This document shows, piece after piece, positions 1 through 11,660 of a DNA stretch of 64,000 nucleotides. Location: positions 28,059,462 through 28,123,461 of the forward strand of contig OX031062.1 in assembly GCA_943736015.1 (NCBI GenBank). The letters run 5' to 3'. The DNA is from Tridacna crocea (lineage: Eukaryota > Mollusca > Bivalvia > Cardiida > Cardiidae). Within the stretch, counting starts at the first letter, position 1, and every line of letters begins with the position of its first letter. Below the pieces are notes generated by a model, which was not told the DNA's origin, ran no database searches, and was given only the letters and a program-made list of their open reading frames with translations. The translations under genes were made by a program, and so were the position numbers.

Positions 1-633
1 CTGTCTAACATATTTTCATTTGGTTATGAGTTAAAGATATCTAGATAGTGAAAAGATATTGTATGCTTTCTGGCTTTTCGTCAAATTAGTCGGACAAAGT
101 TTAATGATCTGATAATTTGTCTTGATGACTTCTTGGATGAATTTGAAATCCTGTCAAGTAAGGTCAAAAAGCAGATCACCATCGCAAACCTCAAAGAGTA
201 AAACAAAAAAACTTTATAGGACATAGTTTTTTGTCCATCACTCGTGGAAATAAATCAGTTTGTCAGAAAATGATTTTACATGAGTTCGAAAATGTGTCAT
301 GTTGGGCCAAAAAATAAGTAGCAGTGACAAATCTTGGGAAAACCCAGTTTGCACTCGAGCAACCATATCTTAGTCCATAAAATGTCACAATATTCACTGT
401 ATGGAAACTCTGTACGGGAAAGTTCTTCTGCTGGTACAATTGATTGTTTTGATTGTATGGTGACTAGAGCTACTTTCAGTATTATTTCAGTTATGTCACA
501 GTGGCCAGTTCACCTGTTCATGCTTTCCTGGAGTCTCTTTTATCAGTAATCCAAACAGTTTTCTTTTCCAAACCACTGGCTGCTTTCCCACATAACCATT
601 GCCAGGACAATACCGGTAGTCAGTGTTGGGAGA
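1..633. other. no gene seen; AT-rich sequence
   Basis: No exon or intact repeat is supported here. The stretch around 470-600 loosely resembles 55800-56000 (a Cys/Thr-neutral non-coding match with shared short words), so it may be an old dispersed repeat. The 71-codon open frame at 334-549 has no splice or composition support. Confidence 0.4.
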
Positions 634-1510
634 ATAAAAGTTCTGTACTATTTAGTATTAATAACATTTACAGATAGTGTTTGATCAAAAGTTCTCAAAA
701 GAAGGACTTTGTGACGGATATGAAATTATTGTGGCAAAAGGAAAATAGCATGTAACCAGCAGTTTTCCTCAAGATTCTCATCATGTTTTCCAAAAGCCTA
801 TAAACAGTGTCCCTAAGTATCGGGACTGTCTTGTAAAGGGTTAAATTGCACGATAATTATTTGATTAAAATGTATAGAAAGAGTCATATACAAGCATGCT
901 GTTTGACAAAATTTTTCATTGATTTAAATAAGCCACTGTATTGTCTACATAATTATGTGCAGATAGATTTTCCTTGATTCATATATGGAAAAAAATAAAT
1001 AATTAGCCATTTTTCTCAATTAGATACAGTTTAATTACAATATCGAATTGTATTTTTTATCAATCAACCCAATAAATGATGCCCATAGACTTGTACTGCA
1101 AAACTATCGCAGCTGGGATTTTTTAAAAAAAAATTATGGTCTAGGGGAGAAAACTCGTACTGTCTAAGAGTAAGAGTAAAACAAGAGTAGTCTCCCTTAT
1201 AATGATCCGCCCTTCATCATTTCTCCTAGACGCTTGACGGATCAAAGAACTAAACACAACACTGAGAAAAAGGTGACGTGCATGTAACGTTTTTAATCTG
1301 TTTTTGATGAAGCTTTCAATTAATTTTAACAAAAGGGTGTCATTTATATTGATTTTTATACGAAACACTAGAATCTAAGTTTTAAATAGATTATTTCCTG
1401 CTTTTTCTACTTGAAGGTCGATTGGGATCACCGAGAAGGGTTTTAAACACATTTTATTGAAATTTACAAAGATTTTGTTTGTATAGGTTTGACTACACCA
1501 ACGGACGACA

Positions 1511-1566
1511 TAAATCAAAGATCAGACTGCACGCTCTGTGCAGTCTGATCTTGATTTATGCCGTCT
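1511..1566. repeat. Palindromic GATCAGACTGCAC hairpin
   Basis: Two arms of about 20 bp, GATCAGACTGCAC and GTGCAGTCTGATC, face each other around a short loop and are followed by ATTTATGCCGTC. A second copy of the palindrome closes the same unit at 1761-1815, so the 1511-1815 block is bracketed by related hairpins. Equivalent brackets occur at 13149-13206 and 13396-13450. Confidence 0.75.
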
Positions 1567-1760
1567 GCAAAAGTCTCTGCTTTCGCCTATGGCGCCGAAA
1601 GGGTTAAGCCTATTTGGATAGAGTTAAAATCTTTATCAGATAGATATAGTTCCGGTACACTGTTCAAATCGTCGACAGAGGTTCGATGTCTTAAGGCGCG
1701 TAAAAACGAAAACTTCAAAGTGTCATATACATAAAAGTTGCCTTTACAGTCTTTGTAGAT

Positions 1761-1815
1761 CATGATCAGACTGCACAGAACGTGCAGTCTGATCTTTGAT
1801 TTACACCGTCCACTT
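1761..1815. repeat. Palindromic GATCAGACTGCAC hairpin
   Basis: Perfect inverted arms around GAACG precede TTTGATTTACACCGTCC. This is the second bracket of the 1511-1815 unit. The same sequence is at 5368-5422. Confidence 0.75.
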
Positions 1816-3494
1816 TCCTCGGACTTTCTGTACAATTTTTATGCGACTTTAAAACCTTAATTTATATTTATTTTCTTGGATAGCCTTTTTTAGACTGAAG
1901 TTATCTCTTGTTTATTTGCAGTTCTATGGGTTTGTAACGGGGGCGGTTTGATATCCATTGGGATTAATTTTACTGACTAAACATTACTTTCCTACCGTGA
2001 TAAGCCAACCTATGTTTTGAATTTGAGCTATAAAATGACCTTCCATATTTAGCGATATATGTCGATATCGTCATTGAATGAAAACATAGTTTTGTTTGTA
2101 AGTTTGCGTTAAGTTGTCGTAGTGGTTATCATAACTCATTAATTCCATGTACTGAACATCTATTACCTCAATGATATCTGTTACTAAATGTTGCATTTTT
2201 ATTGTAGCGCGATCTTACAATGAATTCCAAATTCAAATATTGGCGGTTATAATTAACATGAAATAAACGGGAGACTACCTGCCGCCTGTTAAGAAAAATA
2301 ATAAGTTTGACCGATTTTTTTTTTGTCATGTGGCATGTCGTTTTTAGAACGGTTAAAATTAACAAGTTGACCACATGAACTGGTTACACCTAGATGAAAG
2401 TTTATCGTTTGTCCAACGGATCGTCTCTTCAGACGTTACCGTGTTTTTTCGTCCTCGGTTTTATGCTTGCTCTTGGCTGGCATTTTTTGTAAGGTGCACA
2501 GGCATATAAGGACCAGAGACAGGAGTAGGAGGTTCCATGTCCCGCCTACTGCACGTACTATGCACATACTATAGCCACAGTAATTTAGCACCTCCGGAAG
2601 TAGCCAAAGCGAGGTTTTGGGCGGATACACTGTTTTGTAGGCGTACCATTCAATGGTATGCACGTACCACAGCACAGAGCAGTCAGAAATAAGCCTTTTC
2701 CTCTCCAATAAGGGAGGCAACTGTAGCATTACTAATTACATAATTTTGTACGAGTTGTTTCCCTTTGACCATTAGTCGTTCATCATTCTCTTGCAAGACC
2801 CATATATTTTGAATGAACATCTGCCCGGAATAAAAAGCAAAGCAAAAGCGCAGATAAAATGAACGGAAATAAGCGATAGTAGCAATAAATTAAACAAACT
2901 TGGGAGAAAAAGCAATGTAAATTGGTGTTACAAACAAAAAATGATGCAAAAGGAACAAACCGGAAATAGCAAATTAGCTTGGTAGAGAAGATAGGATACT
3001 AGTTCCAAGGTTTCTTCACGATTCTACGGGTGCCAATGGTTGTTAGTAGCATGTTTCTTTCTTTAAAATAAACATGTGTATATCTTTGCATATGAACCAT
3101 ATCAAACTCAAAGGCAATAAAACAGTAAACATGAACGAGATTCATCTGTTCAGTATCCGGATTGTAGATATATTCGGATAAAAGTTAAAATTGTGAGAAA
3201 AATTTGAAACTTAATCAATACAACACTTTACGCTAGTTGAAAACAAAGAAAATAGCATAATTGAGAGAGGTTAGTATAAATACCGTTGTAAAAACTTGTT
3301 TCTATCGAATGGCAGTCATTTGAACACCCGGTAATTTCGACACCCAGTCATTTCGACACCCAGTCATTTCGACATATTTTGGTCATTTCAATCCCCGGTG
3401 GAAAAATGTTTGCAAACTTTGGTCATATCGACTTCATATTTTTTAGAACACTTTTTAAACTCGACTGTTTATTATCAAGTTACTTTAATTTCTT

Positions 3495-3723
3495 TTAACC
3501 CATTACCACACAAGCCCTACATTTGACGCCCCTGAGAAAGAGGCCTTTTGAAAACACTATGGGAAAAGGAGAAAATGCTGGTAACCAGCATTTTCTCCTT
3601 TTCCCACAGTGTTTTCTACCCTTCCCAGAACAAATTTCAATTTTTCAGTCACCTTTATTTTGTCGTCTGCAAATGCTTTCAATTTGAACCAGTCTAAAAT
3701 TTTCTCGTGTGGTAAAGAGTTAA
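3495..3723 (+). mobile_element. TTAA hairpin MITE (piggyBac-like), intact
   Basis: This is the reference copy for the family. TTAA lies at both ends (3495-3498 and 3720-3723). The left end is CCCATTACCACACAAGCC and the right end is GTGTGGTAAAGAG. A central palindrome of about 66 bp has arms GTGGGAAAAGGAGAAAATGC and its complement. It encodes nothing. The homologous site at 15109-15112 in the older paralogous segment is a single unoccupied TTAA, which directly shows the insertion and its 4-bp target duplication. TTAA duplication with CCC-starting ends is the known signature of piggyBac transposases, so the family is inferred to be mobilised by one. Confidence 0.92.
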
Positions 3724-4816
3724 AGATGTCATATCAATGTAATTTTGTGTTGGTGTGTGACCAAAACATGTTTTTAAATAGCTTTATTCAAGGGGAATTA
3801 CTCCGAGTATGGGTTTATATGTACAATTTTATGTATTCTACTCAGCCTTCTTAATAAAGAGATTAAAGGTGGGTATCTAGAATTTTCACACCCCACCAAA
3901 TTAGAAAATATATATACCACAGAAATTTATATGAAAAAACAACACAAATCACTAATAATTAAGAATCATATGATAATAAAATAAAATTTATTTGATGGTA
4001 TTCCCTTAAAAGGCTACATAGCCTCTTAAGCTATTTTTAAAATTTCCCGCCAAAAATAAAAAAGGGATTTGTGGGAATGTTTAGGGACTGGCACGTGACT
4101 AATGACGCTGAAATTCCATAACATAACAAACATGTAGATCTAATTAAGTTCCATAAAGTCTTCTTCAAATGCTATGTTTGAAGTTTCATCTGTATATTTC
4201 CGGTATGTAAATGAGAAAGGTACTCATGTAAAAATAGACCGTGTTTCCCGTCGGTGTCGACGTGGGCTGTAATAAATCTCTAGTTTCTCTTGATGTCGGA
4301 TGGTTTTCGACCACTGGGGTTCTATGGATGAAAATTATAAGGCTTTTGGGGTATAAGGATGATTTTTTTGTATTCTTGTAAAATTTTTGTCCCAAAATCT
4401 GAAGGGTCACCTTTAATATGCTGTATAATATTTATCACACCTTCACCTGTCTTTAACTGTGTTTGACTTCTCATTTTTATCGATCGGAATCAATCATAAT
4501 TAATGAAAATCCTACAAAATATAACAAATGCCCAGACTAGACCACCTAAAAAAAGATTAAAAAAACATATATCCTTCATACATTCAAGATAAAAATGTAT
4601 CTACATACAGTACGTCCATTTGATCGAATCTGTAATTTACAGAAACCCTTTTACAGCACAGCAGAGTTTTTTTGTCATGCAGTGAGGTAACCTTTGAAAG
4701 CATTGTGTCAGTGAGAGTTTTTAATAAGAGCAAACTGCTATGCAGACTTTTTGAGCCATTTGGACCACAATGCAAACGATAAGTTAAAGAATGTTTGATT
4801 GATAATTGAGTTCTTC

Positions 4817-4918
4817 TTAAACCCTTTACAGCACAATCCCAACTTTTAACAACCCTTTTAACAACCCTGAAAAGAAGCATTTTGAAAACATTTTGGGAAA
4901 AGGAGAAAATGCTGGTAA
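4817..4918 (+). mobile_element. TTAA hairpin MITE, left half only
   Basis: TTAA plus the CCCTTTACAGCACAATCC end runs into the first hairpin arm and stops at the loop (GCTGGTAAC). Unrelated mollusc-type repeat sequence follows. The terminal 24 bases of the left end are partly repeated just upstream at 4640-4665. Confidence 0.7.
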
Positions 4919-5143
4919 CTACAAACTACTTCTATATAAACTACCAAAAAAATGAGAAATTTTTGTACCCCCCACAAAATAAATGTTTTCGGGGTTGTAC
5001 TTGAATCATCCGCTTTGTCTGTGTATCTGTCTGTGTGTCTGTCCATCTGTGTACAAAATACCAGTAATTTTGTGTCCCAAACTCCTCCTACAGTTTTCCT
5101 TCAACTGTATTGAAACTTTGCACATATATTAATCATAATTATA
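4919..5143 (+). repeat. Unclassified interspersed repeat fragment
   Basis: The sequence contains CTGTGTATCTGTCTGTGTGTCTGTCC followed in style by the bivalve consensus word ACTTTGCACATATAT. It is repeated only through the tandem duplication (8550-8775). It is non-coding. Confidence 0.35.
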
Positions 5144-5367
5144 TGTGCAGTCTGATCTTGATTTATGCCGTCTGCAAAAGTCTCTGCTTTCGCCTATGGC
5201 GCCGAAAGGGTTAAGCCTATTTGGATAGAGTTAAAATCTTTATCAGATAGATATAGTTCCGGTACACTGTTCAAATCGTCGACAGAGGTTCGATGTCTTA
5301 AGGCGCGTAAAAACGAAAACTTCAAAGTGTCATATACATAAAAGTTGCCTTTACAGTCTTTGTAGAT

Positions 5368-5422
5368 CATGATCAGACTGCACAGAACGTGCAGTCTGAT
5401 CTTTGATTTACACCGTCCACTT
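5368..5422. repeat. Palindromic GATCAGACTGCAC hairpin
   Basis: Tandem-duplication copy of the hairpin at 1761-1815, identical where compared. Confidence 0.75.
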
Positions 5423-7125
5423 TCCTCGGACTTTCTGTACAATTTTTATGCGACTTTAAAACCTTAATTTATATTTATTTTCTTGGATAGCCTTTTTTAG
5501 ACTGAAGTTATCTCTTGTTTATTTGCAGTTCTATGGGTTTGTAACGGGGGCGGTTTGATATCCATTGGGATTAATTTTACTGACTAAACATTACTTTCCT
5601 ACCGTGATAAGCCAACCTATGTTTTGAATTTGAGCTATAAAATGACCTTCCATATTTAGCGATATATGTCGATATCGTCATTGAATGAAAACATAGTTTT
5701 GTTTGTAAGTTTGCGTTAAGTTGTCGTAGTGGTTATCATAACTCATTAATTCCATGTACTGAACATCTATTACCTCAATGATATCTGTTACTAAATGTTG
5801 CATTTTTATTGTAGCGCGATCTTACAATGAATTCCAAATTCAAATATTGGCGGTTATAATTAACATGAAATAAACGGGAGACTACCTGCCGCCTGTTAAG
5901 AAAAATAATAAGTTTGACCGATTTTTTTTTTGTCATGTGGCATGTCGTTTTTAGAACGGTTAAAATTAACAAGTTGACCACATGAACTGGTTGACATCTG
6001 GTTACATGAATCCGTTACACCTAGATGAAAGTTTATCGTTTGTCCAACGGATCGTCTCTTCAGACGTTACCGTGTTTTTTCGTCCTCGGTTTTATGCTTG
6101 CTCTTGGCTGGCATTTTTTGTAAGGTGCACAGGCATATAAGGACCAGAGACAGGAGTAGGAGGTTCCATGTCCCGCCTACTGCACGTACTATGCACATAC
6201 TATAGCCACAGTAATTTAGCACCTCCGGAAGTAGCCAAAGCGAGGTTTTGGGCGGATACACTGTTTTGTAGGCGTACCATTCAATGGTATGCACGTACCA
6301 CAGCACAGAGCAGTCAGAAATAAGCCTTTTCCTCTCCAATAAGGGAGGCAACTGTAGCATTACTAATTACATAATTTTGTACGAGTTGTTTCCCTTTGAC
6401 CATTAGTCGTTCATCATTCTCTTGCAAGACCCATATATTTTGAATGAACATCTGCCCGGAATAAAAAGCAAAGCAAAAGCGCAGATAAAATGAACGGAAA
6501 TAAGCGATAGTAGCAATAAATTAAACAAACTTGGGAGAAAAAGCAATGTAAATTGGTGTTACAAACAAAAAATGATGCAAAAGGAACAAACCGGAAATAG
6601 CAAATTAGCTTGGTAGAGAAGATAGGATACTAGTTCCAAGGTTTCTTCACGATTCTACGGGTGCCAATGGTTGTTAGTAGCATGTTTCTTTCTTTAAAAT
6701 AAACATGTGTATATCTTTGCATATGAACCATATCAAACTCAAAGGCAATAAAACAGTAAACATGAACGAGATTCATCTGTTCAGTATCCGGATTGTAGAT
6801 ATATTCGGATAAAAGTTAAAATTGTGAGAAAAATTTGAAACTTAATCAATACAACACTTTACGCTAGTTGAAAACAAAGAAAATAGCATAATTGAGAGAG
6901 GTTAGTATAAATACCGTTGTAAAAACTTGTTTCTATCGAATGGCAGTCATTTGAACACCCGGTAATTTCGACACCCAGTCATTTCGACACCCAGTCATTT
7001 CGACATATTTTGGTCATTTCAATCCCCGGTGGAAAAATGTTTGCAAACTTTGGTCATATCGACTTCATATTTTTTAGAACACTTTTTAAACTCGACTGTT
7101 TATTATCAAGTTACTTTAATTTCTT

Positions 7126-7354
7126 TTAACCCATTACCACACAAGCCCTACATTTGACGCCCCTGAGAAAGAGGCCTTTTGAAAACACTATGGGAAAAGG
7201 AGAAAATGCTGGTAACCAGCATTTTCTCCTTTTCCCACAGTGTTTTCTACCCTTCCCAGAACAAATTTCAATTTTTCAGTCACCTTTATTTTGTCGTCTG
7301 CAAATGCTTTCAATTTGAACCAGTCTAAAATTTTCTCGTGTGGTAAAGAGTTAA
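7126..7354 (+). mobile_element. TTAA hairpin MITE, intact (duplicated)
   Basis: Same insertion as the copy at 3495-3723, carried along by the 3.6-kb tandem duplication, so it is not an independent transposition. TTAA is present on both sides. Confidence 0.9.
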
Positions 7355-8447
7355 AGATGTCATATCAATGTAATTTTGTGTTGGTGTGTGACCAAAACAT
7401 GTTTTTAAATAGCTTTATTCAAGGGGAATTACTCCGAGTATGGGTTTATATGTACAATTTTATGTATTCTACTCAGCCTTCTTAATAAAGAGATTAAAGG
7501 TGGGTATCTAGAATTTTCACACCCCACCAAATTAGAAAATATATATACCACAGAAATTTATATGAAAAAACAACACAAATCACTAATAATTAAGAATCAT
7601 ATGATAATAAAATAAAATTTATTTGATGGTATTCCCTTAAAAGGCTACATAGCCTCTTAAGCTATTTTTAAAATTTCCCGCCAAAAATAAAAAAGGGATT
7701 TGTGGGAATGTTTAGGGACTGGCACGTGACTAATGACGCTGAAATTCCATAACATAACAAACATGTAGATCTAATTAAGTTCCATAAAGTCTTCTTCAAA
7801 TGCTATGTTTGAAGTTTCATCTGTATATTTCCGGTATGTAAATGAGAAAGGTACTCATGTAAAAATAGACCGTGTTTCCCGTCGGTGTCGACGTGGGCTG
7901 TAATAAATCTCTAGTTTCTCTTGATGTCGGATGGTTTTCGACCACTGGGGTTCTATGGATGAAAATTATAAGGCTTTTGGGGTATAAGGATGATTTTTTT
8001 GTATTCTTGTAAAATTTTTGTCCCAAAATCTGAAGGGTCACCTTTAATATGCTGTATAATATTTATCACACCTTCACCTGTCTTTAACTGTGTTTGACTT
8101 CTCATTTTTATCGATCGGAATCAATCATAATTAATGAAAATCCTACAAAATATAACAAATGCCCAGACTAGACCACCTAAAAAAAGATTAAAAAAACATA
8201 TATCCTTCATACATTCAAGATAAAAATGTATCTACATACAGTACGTCCATTTGATCGAATCTGTAATTTACAGAAACCCTTTTACAGCACAGCAGAGTTT
8301 TTTTGTCATGCAGTGAGGTAACCTTTGAAAGCATTGTGTCAGTGAGAGTTTTTAATAAGAGCAAACTGCTATGCAGACTTTTTGAGCCATTTGGACCACA
8401 ATGCAAACGATAAGTTAAAGAATGTTTGATTGATAATTGAGTTCTTC

Positions 8448-8549
8448 TTAAACCCTTTACAGCACAATCCCAACTTTTAACAACCCTTTTAACAACCCTG
8501 AAAAGAAGCATTTTGAAAACATTTTGGGAAAAGGAGAAAATGCTGGTAA
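8448..8549 (+). mobile_element. TTAA hairpin MITE, left half (duplicated)
   Basis: Tandem-duplication copy of the truncated element at 4817-4918. Confidence 0.7.
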
Positions 8550-8901
8550 CTACAAACTACTTCTATATAAACTACCAAAAAAATGAGAAATTTTTGTACC
8601 CCCCACAAAATAAATGTTTTCGGGGTTGTACTTGAATCATCCGCTTTGTCTGTGTATCTGTCTGTGTGTCTGTCCATCTGTGTACAAAATACCAGTAATT
8701 TTGTGTCCCAAACTCCTCCTACAGTTTTCCTTCAACTGTATTGAAACTTTGCACATATATTAATCATAATTATATCAGAGATTTGCAAGATGCACTTTTC
8801 TAGTTGGAGAATTATCTCCCCTTGAATTTGACACTTTTTTTCTGTCAAAGGGCTGGCAGGGGTATTAAGTCACATTAAGTCACAGCTGTAGTTCAACTTG
8901 C

Positions 8902-9122
8902 TTAAATAAAAAGGAATTGCAGACAACAAAATGAAATGTAGTTCAAGCAATGAGATTTGTCTTTGACAGAGTTGAAAACATATTGGGAATGTAGTTCAAA
9001 AATGGGTTAGTGTTTGATAGAAAAAATTATTTGTTGGAAAAGGAGAAAATGCTAGTTCCCAATATTTTCTCATTTCCACATTACTTTCAAAATACATTTT
9101 CCTGGAGGTAATCAAGGGTTAA
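8902..9122 (-). mobile_element. TTAA hairpin MITE, decayed
   Basis: Recognisable words in minus order are TTGCAGACAACAAAATGAA, a second partly duplicated middle, and arms GGAAAAGGAGAAAATGCTAG and AATATTTTCTCATTTCC. It ends GGTAATCAAGGG then TTAA at 9119-9122. A partial internal duplication (GTAGTTCAA repeated) enlarges it. Confidence 0.5.
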
Positions 9123-9653
9123 TGAACTTTTCTTTCCATTTTTGTAGTGTAAATATGGAAGGGAGGTGCAAAACGCAGAAACTAGTTTACCTCGTCGGAG
9201 AAGAGAGAAATCAAAAACCATAATATTTTATGGGAAGAAGTTGTGAAGTATTTAATGAAAAAGTGGGGCAAGAGTCTTCCACCGTCCACACTCAGTGTTT
9301 TTTTTTAAAAACTAAGAGAAATGGACCAGTGGTTTGGAAGATTACAGGGTTCAGACTAGCACACCAAAACACATGAACCTGGATGAGAGCCTTTATTGTT
9401 GGTACTCAGACTTAAGTTCAAGAAATATTGTTGTAAGTGATAATATGCTTGTCAAAAAGGCGAAGAAACTTGGCTGTGAGCTGGGGATTCAGGATTTATC
9501 TTATTCCAATGGATGGCCGGCCGGCCAGATTTAAGAAATGCCATAGTATTAGAGCATGCAAACCTAAATGTAAGAATGTTTTTCAAGTCCAACCCAAGTT
9601 TTTACTGGTTTTAATTGTTTATCTCGACCAAATTCCTGTTGACTTTTTTTTTC

Positions 9654-9795
9654 CACCAGCAATTTCTCCTTTTCTCACACTTTTTTGTACTCTTTACAAA
9701 ACAAATTTCAAATTTTTAGTCACCTTTACTTTGTCATCTGCAAAATGCTTTTGATTTCGACAAACCTAAAATATTGTCGTTTGGTAATGAGTTAA
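9654..9795 (+). mobile_element. TTAA hairpin MITE, right half
   Basis: It starts in the second hairpin arm (CACCAGCAATTTCTCC), keeps the ACAAATTTCAAATTTTTAGTC middle and ends GTCGTTTGGTAATGAG with TTAA at 9792-9795. The left half is absent. The 38 bases just before it (CGACCAAATTCCTGTTGAC) recur after its end at about 9806. Confidence 0.65.
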
Positions 9796-9854
9796 CTCTT
9801 TATTTCAACCAAAATCCTGTTGATTTTTTACAAGATGAAAACCTTTTAGACTCA

Positions 9855-9950
9855 AACCAAAGGCATTTACAGACAAAGGTGAAAAAACATTGCAGGAGAA
9901 GGAGAAATGTTGTATATTTGCCTTTTCTCCTTTTTTCAGTCTTTCATTGT
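9855..9950 (-). mobile_element. TTAA hairpin MITE, decayed core
   Basis: GCATTTACAGACAAAGG and a degenerate hairpin around 9888-9945 (GGAGAAGGAGAAATG facing CCTTTTCTCC) are all that remain. Confidence 0.45.
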
Positions 9951-9965
9951 AGTTCTGTTTTTCTA

Positions 9966-10250
9966 GGGGATTAGCTCACCTGGGCAGCTCAGTGTTCAGC
10001 AAACTTGTGACATGGCTGTGGTGAGTTTGATACCCACTGAGGCAAACTTTCTTTCCTACCTCTTACGGCTGATGCATGTGAGAATGTAGCAAGTGATCCT
10101 GAAAGAAAGTTATGTCAGTACAGGTGTGAGAAAGCCAGGAAATACATGCATAGGAGCACTGACTGCTATGATATGACCTCAGCTGTTAAAATGGCAATTA
10201 AATCCAATTCAATCAATAAATTTATCAATAAATCAATCAATCAGTCATGA
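9966..10250 (+). mobile_element. tRNA-derived SINE
   Basis: The 5' part has RNA polymerase III-like boxes: TTAGCTCACCTGGGCAG as A box and GAGTTTGATACCCACTG as B box. A body follows, then a 3' segment (GAAAGCCAGGAAATACATGC, then GCTATGATATGACC, then TTAAAATGGCAATTAAA) and a tail of CAAT/AATC repeats. The same 3' segment is found in reverse at 45205-45400 and, more distantly, at 16682-16908, which supports one SINE superfamily in this genome. Confidence 0.75.
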
Positions 10251-10267
10251 GAATTGGAAGTATAAAG

Positions 10268-10421
10268 CTGTTGAAAAGATTATGGGAAAAGAGGAAAATG
10301 TAGATGACCTACATAATGTTTTTCCCCAAGTTTTTTTTTTAACAACTCAAAACAGTAACCATCCGTTGACCTATATTTGTCAGTTGCAAATGCTTTCAGT
10401 ATTGTTTGTTAAAGTATTAGC
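10268..10421 (+). mobile_element. TTAA hairpin MITE, decayed
   Basis: A TTATGGGAAAAGAGGAAAATG arm-like start, a GCAAATGCTTTCAG word and a closing GTTTGTTAAAG identify an old copy with a largely lost second arm. Confidence 0.45.
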
Positions 10422-10473
10422 TTCAGGTACAGGAAATAGTGAGAAGTGAGAATGTAAACACTGATTTAAATTT

Positions 10474-10702
10474 TTAAATCTTCACCAAACTACATAATTT
10501 TATAGTTGTCCAAGTTGAAAGCTTTTGCAGACAAGAAAATAAATGTAACTCAAAAATTTAAATTTGTTTTCAGCAGGGTAGCAAACATTGTGGGAAAAAG
10601 GGAAAATGCAGGTTATCAGCGTTTTCTTCTTTTCCCATGATGTTTTCAAACTGCTCCTTTCATAGGGTTGTTAAAAGTTGGGATTTTGTGGTAAAGGTTT
10701 AA
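10474..10702 (-). mobile_element. TTAA hairpin MITE, near full length
   Basis: TTAA occurs at 10474-10477 and 10699-10702. The right-type end (ACCAAACTACATAATTTTATAG) is on the left and the end GGGATTTTGTGGTAAAGG on the right. The hairpin is mostly paired, with several mismatches. Confidence 0.8.
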
Positions 10703-10748
10703 ACAGGAATATGAGTTTACTGACTTCACTTTGTTTTAATGATAATTC

Positions 10749-10964
10749 TTAACCCTTTACTGTACAATCCCTGGTTTTTATGACCCTGAGGGAGAAGCCT
10801 TTTGAAAACATTGTGGGAAAAGGAGAAAATGCTGATAACCAGCATTTTCTCCTTTTCCCACAGTGTTTTCTACCCTGCTGGAAACAAATTTTAAATTTCT
10901 AGTTACAGTTATATTGTCGTCAATTTGGACCAGTCTAAAAATTTTGTCGTAGGTACAGAGTTCA
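10749..10964 (+). mobile_element. TTAA hairpin MITE, near full length
   Basis: Left TTAA is at 10749-10752, and the right flank has mutated to TTCA (10961-10964). About 12 bases of the usual GTCTGCAAATGCTTT word are missing near 10920. Hairpin arms are almost perfect. Confidence 0.85.
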
Positions 10965-11086
10965 GCAATTACACTCAGAATATTTTTTGTAAAATACATG
11001 CATTTATATATTTATGCATAGAACTGCATTGTGAAATAAATAAGGTTTATTTGATGAATTTCTATCTTTTTATCTTGTCATTCCTT

Positions 11087-11203
11087 TTACCCCATTCCAC
11101 ACAATCCTGAGTTTTGACAACCCCAAATAGAGAAGGCTTTGAAAAAAACTGTAGGCTTTATAAAACATTATAGGAAAAGAAAAAAAAATGTTGGTAACTA
11201 GAC
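11087..11203 (+). mobile_element. TTAA hairpin MITE, left half
   Basis: CCCATTCCACACAATCC through a decayed first arm (GGAAAAGAAAAAAAAATG) to GGTAACTAG, where similarity stops. A small internal duplication (GGCTTT repeated at 11131 and 11154) is present. Confidence 0.55.
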
Positions 11204-11232
11204 AGGATGTCTTTGAAGAAAAAGAAGGATTT

Positions 11233-11461
11233 TTAACCCTTTACAACCCAATAATGACTTTTAACACGCTTGAGGAAGAAGCCTTTTGAAAGCACTGTGG
11301 GAAAAGGATAAAATATTGGTAACCAGTATTTTCTCTTTTTCCCACAGTGTTTTCTACCCTATTAGGATCAAATTTCATTATTTGAGTCACAATTAAATTG
11401 TTGTCTGCAAATACTAACAAGTTGGGCAAGGTCAAAAGTTTGCCGTCTGGTAAAGAGTTGA
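11233..11461 (+). mobile_element. TTAA hairpin MITE, near full length
   Basis: Left TTAA at 11233-11236, right flank TTGA at 11458-11461. The hairpin loop is variant (ATATTGGTAACCAGTATT) and still self-complementary, so the changed bases are paired with each other. Confidence 0.85.
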
Positions 11462-11465
11462 AATA

Positions 11466-11660
11466 TTGGAGGTTTTTGGAAACATAGTTGGAAAAGAAGA
11501 AAATGCTGGTGACCAGAACAGAAGTCTTTCAGAGAAAGAGATGGCTTTTGAAAACATTGTTGGAAAAGAAGAAAATGCTTGTGACCAGAAAAGGAGAAGT
11601 CTTCTAAGAAAAAGACGGCTTTTGAAAACACTGTGGGAAAAGATGAAAATGCTCTGTAGA
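11466..11660 (+). repeat. Tandem array of MITE half-hairpins
   Basis: Three to four successive units of about 65-70 bp each contain one MITE arm only (AAACATTGTTGGAAAAGAAG, then AAATGC, then TGACCAGAA). The opposite arms are missing, so the array cannot fold like a normal copy. It abuts the right end of the element at 11233. Open frames on both strands here (for example 11432-11803 minus) are by-products of the array. Confidence 0.7.

Larger units (their letters stand above)
634..3776 (+). repeat. Dispersed segmental repeat, copy A
   Basis: This stretch aligns base for base, with scattered substitutions and small indels, to 12096-15167. It differs from that copy in two clear ways. It carries a 225-bp TTAA hairpin MITE (3495-3723), where the other copy has an empty TTAA. 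It also lacks about 178 bp present at roughly 12907-13084. The part from 1537 onward is duplicated again in tandem. No protein-coding potential is convincing, and the open frames in it are interrupted in the sister copies. Confidence 0.85.
1537..5143 (+). repeat. Tandem 3.6-kb duplication, copy 1
   Basis: Positions 1537-5143 recur at 5144-8775 with offset 3607, rising to 3631 after a single 24-base length difference near 2383 (copy 1) and 5990 (copy 2). No other difference was noticed in the blocks compared. Copy 1 appears to have lost the 24 bases between GGTTACA-like direct repeats, because the older copy at 14015-14030 keeps part of that sequence. This may be a very recent tandem duplication or an assembly artefact. 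Confidence 0.9.
5144..8775 (+). repeat. Tandem 3.6-kb duplication, copy 2
   Basis: Copy 2 of the block at 1537-5143. The junction lies within ATATGTGCAG at 5141-5150, and the copy ends at 8775 where ATAT is followed by new sequence (CAGAGATTTG). It retains a 24-base stretch missing from copy 1 and carries its own copies of the 5368-5422 hairpin and the MITEs at 7126 and 8448. Confidence 0.9.

Noticed and set aside
9966-10040. tRNA gene
   Set aside because: The polymerase III boxes are present but no cloverleaf with matching acceptor stem could be drawn, and a SINE body and tail follow.
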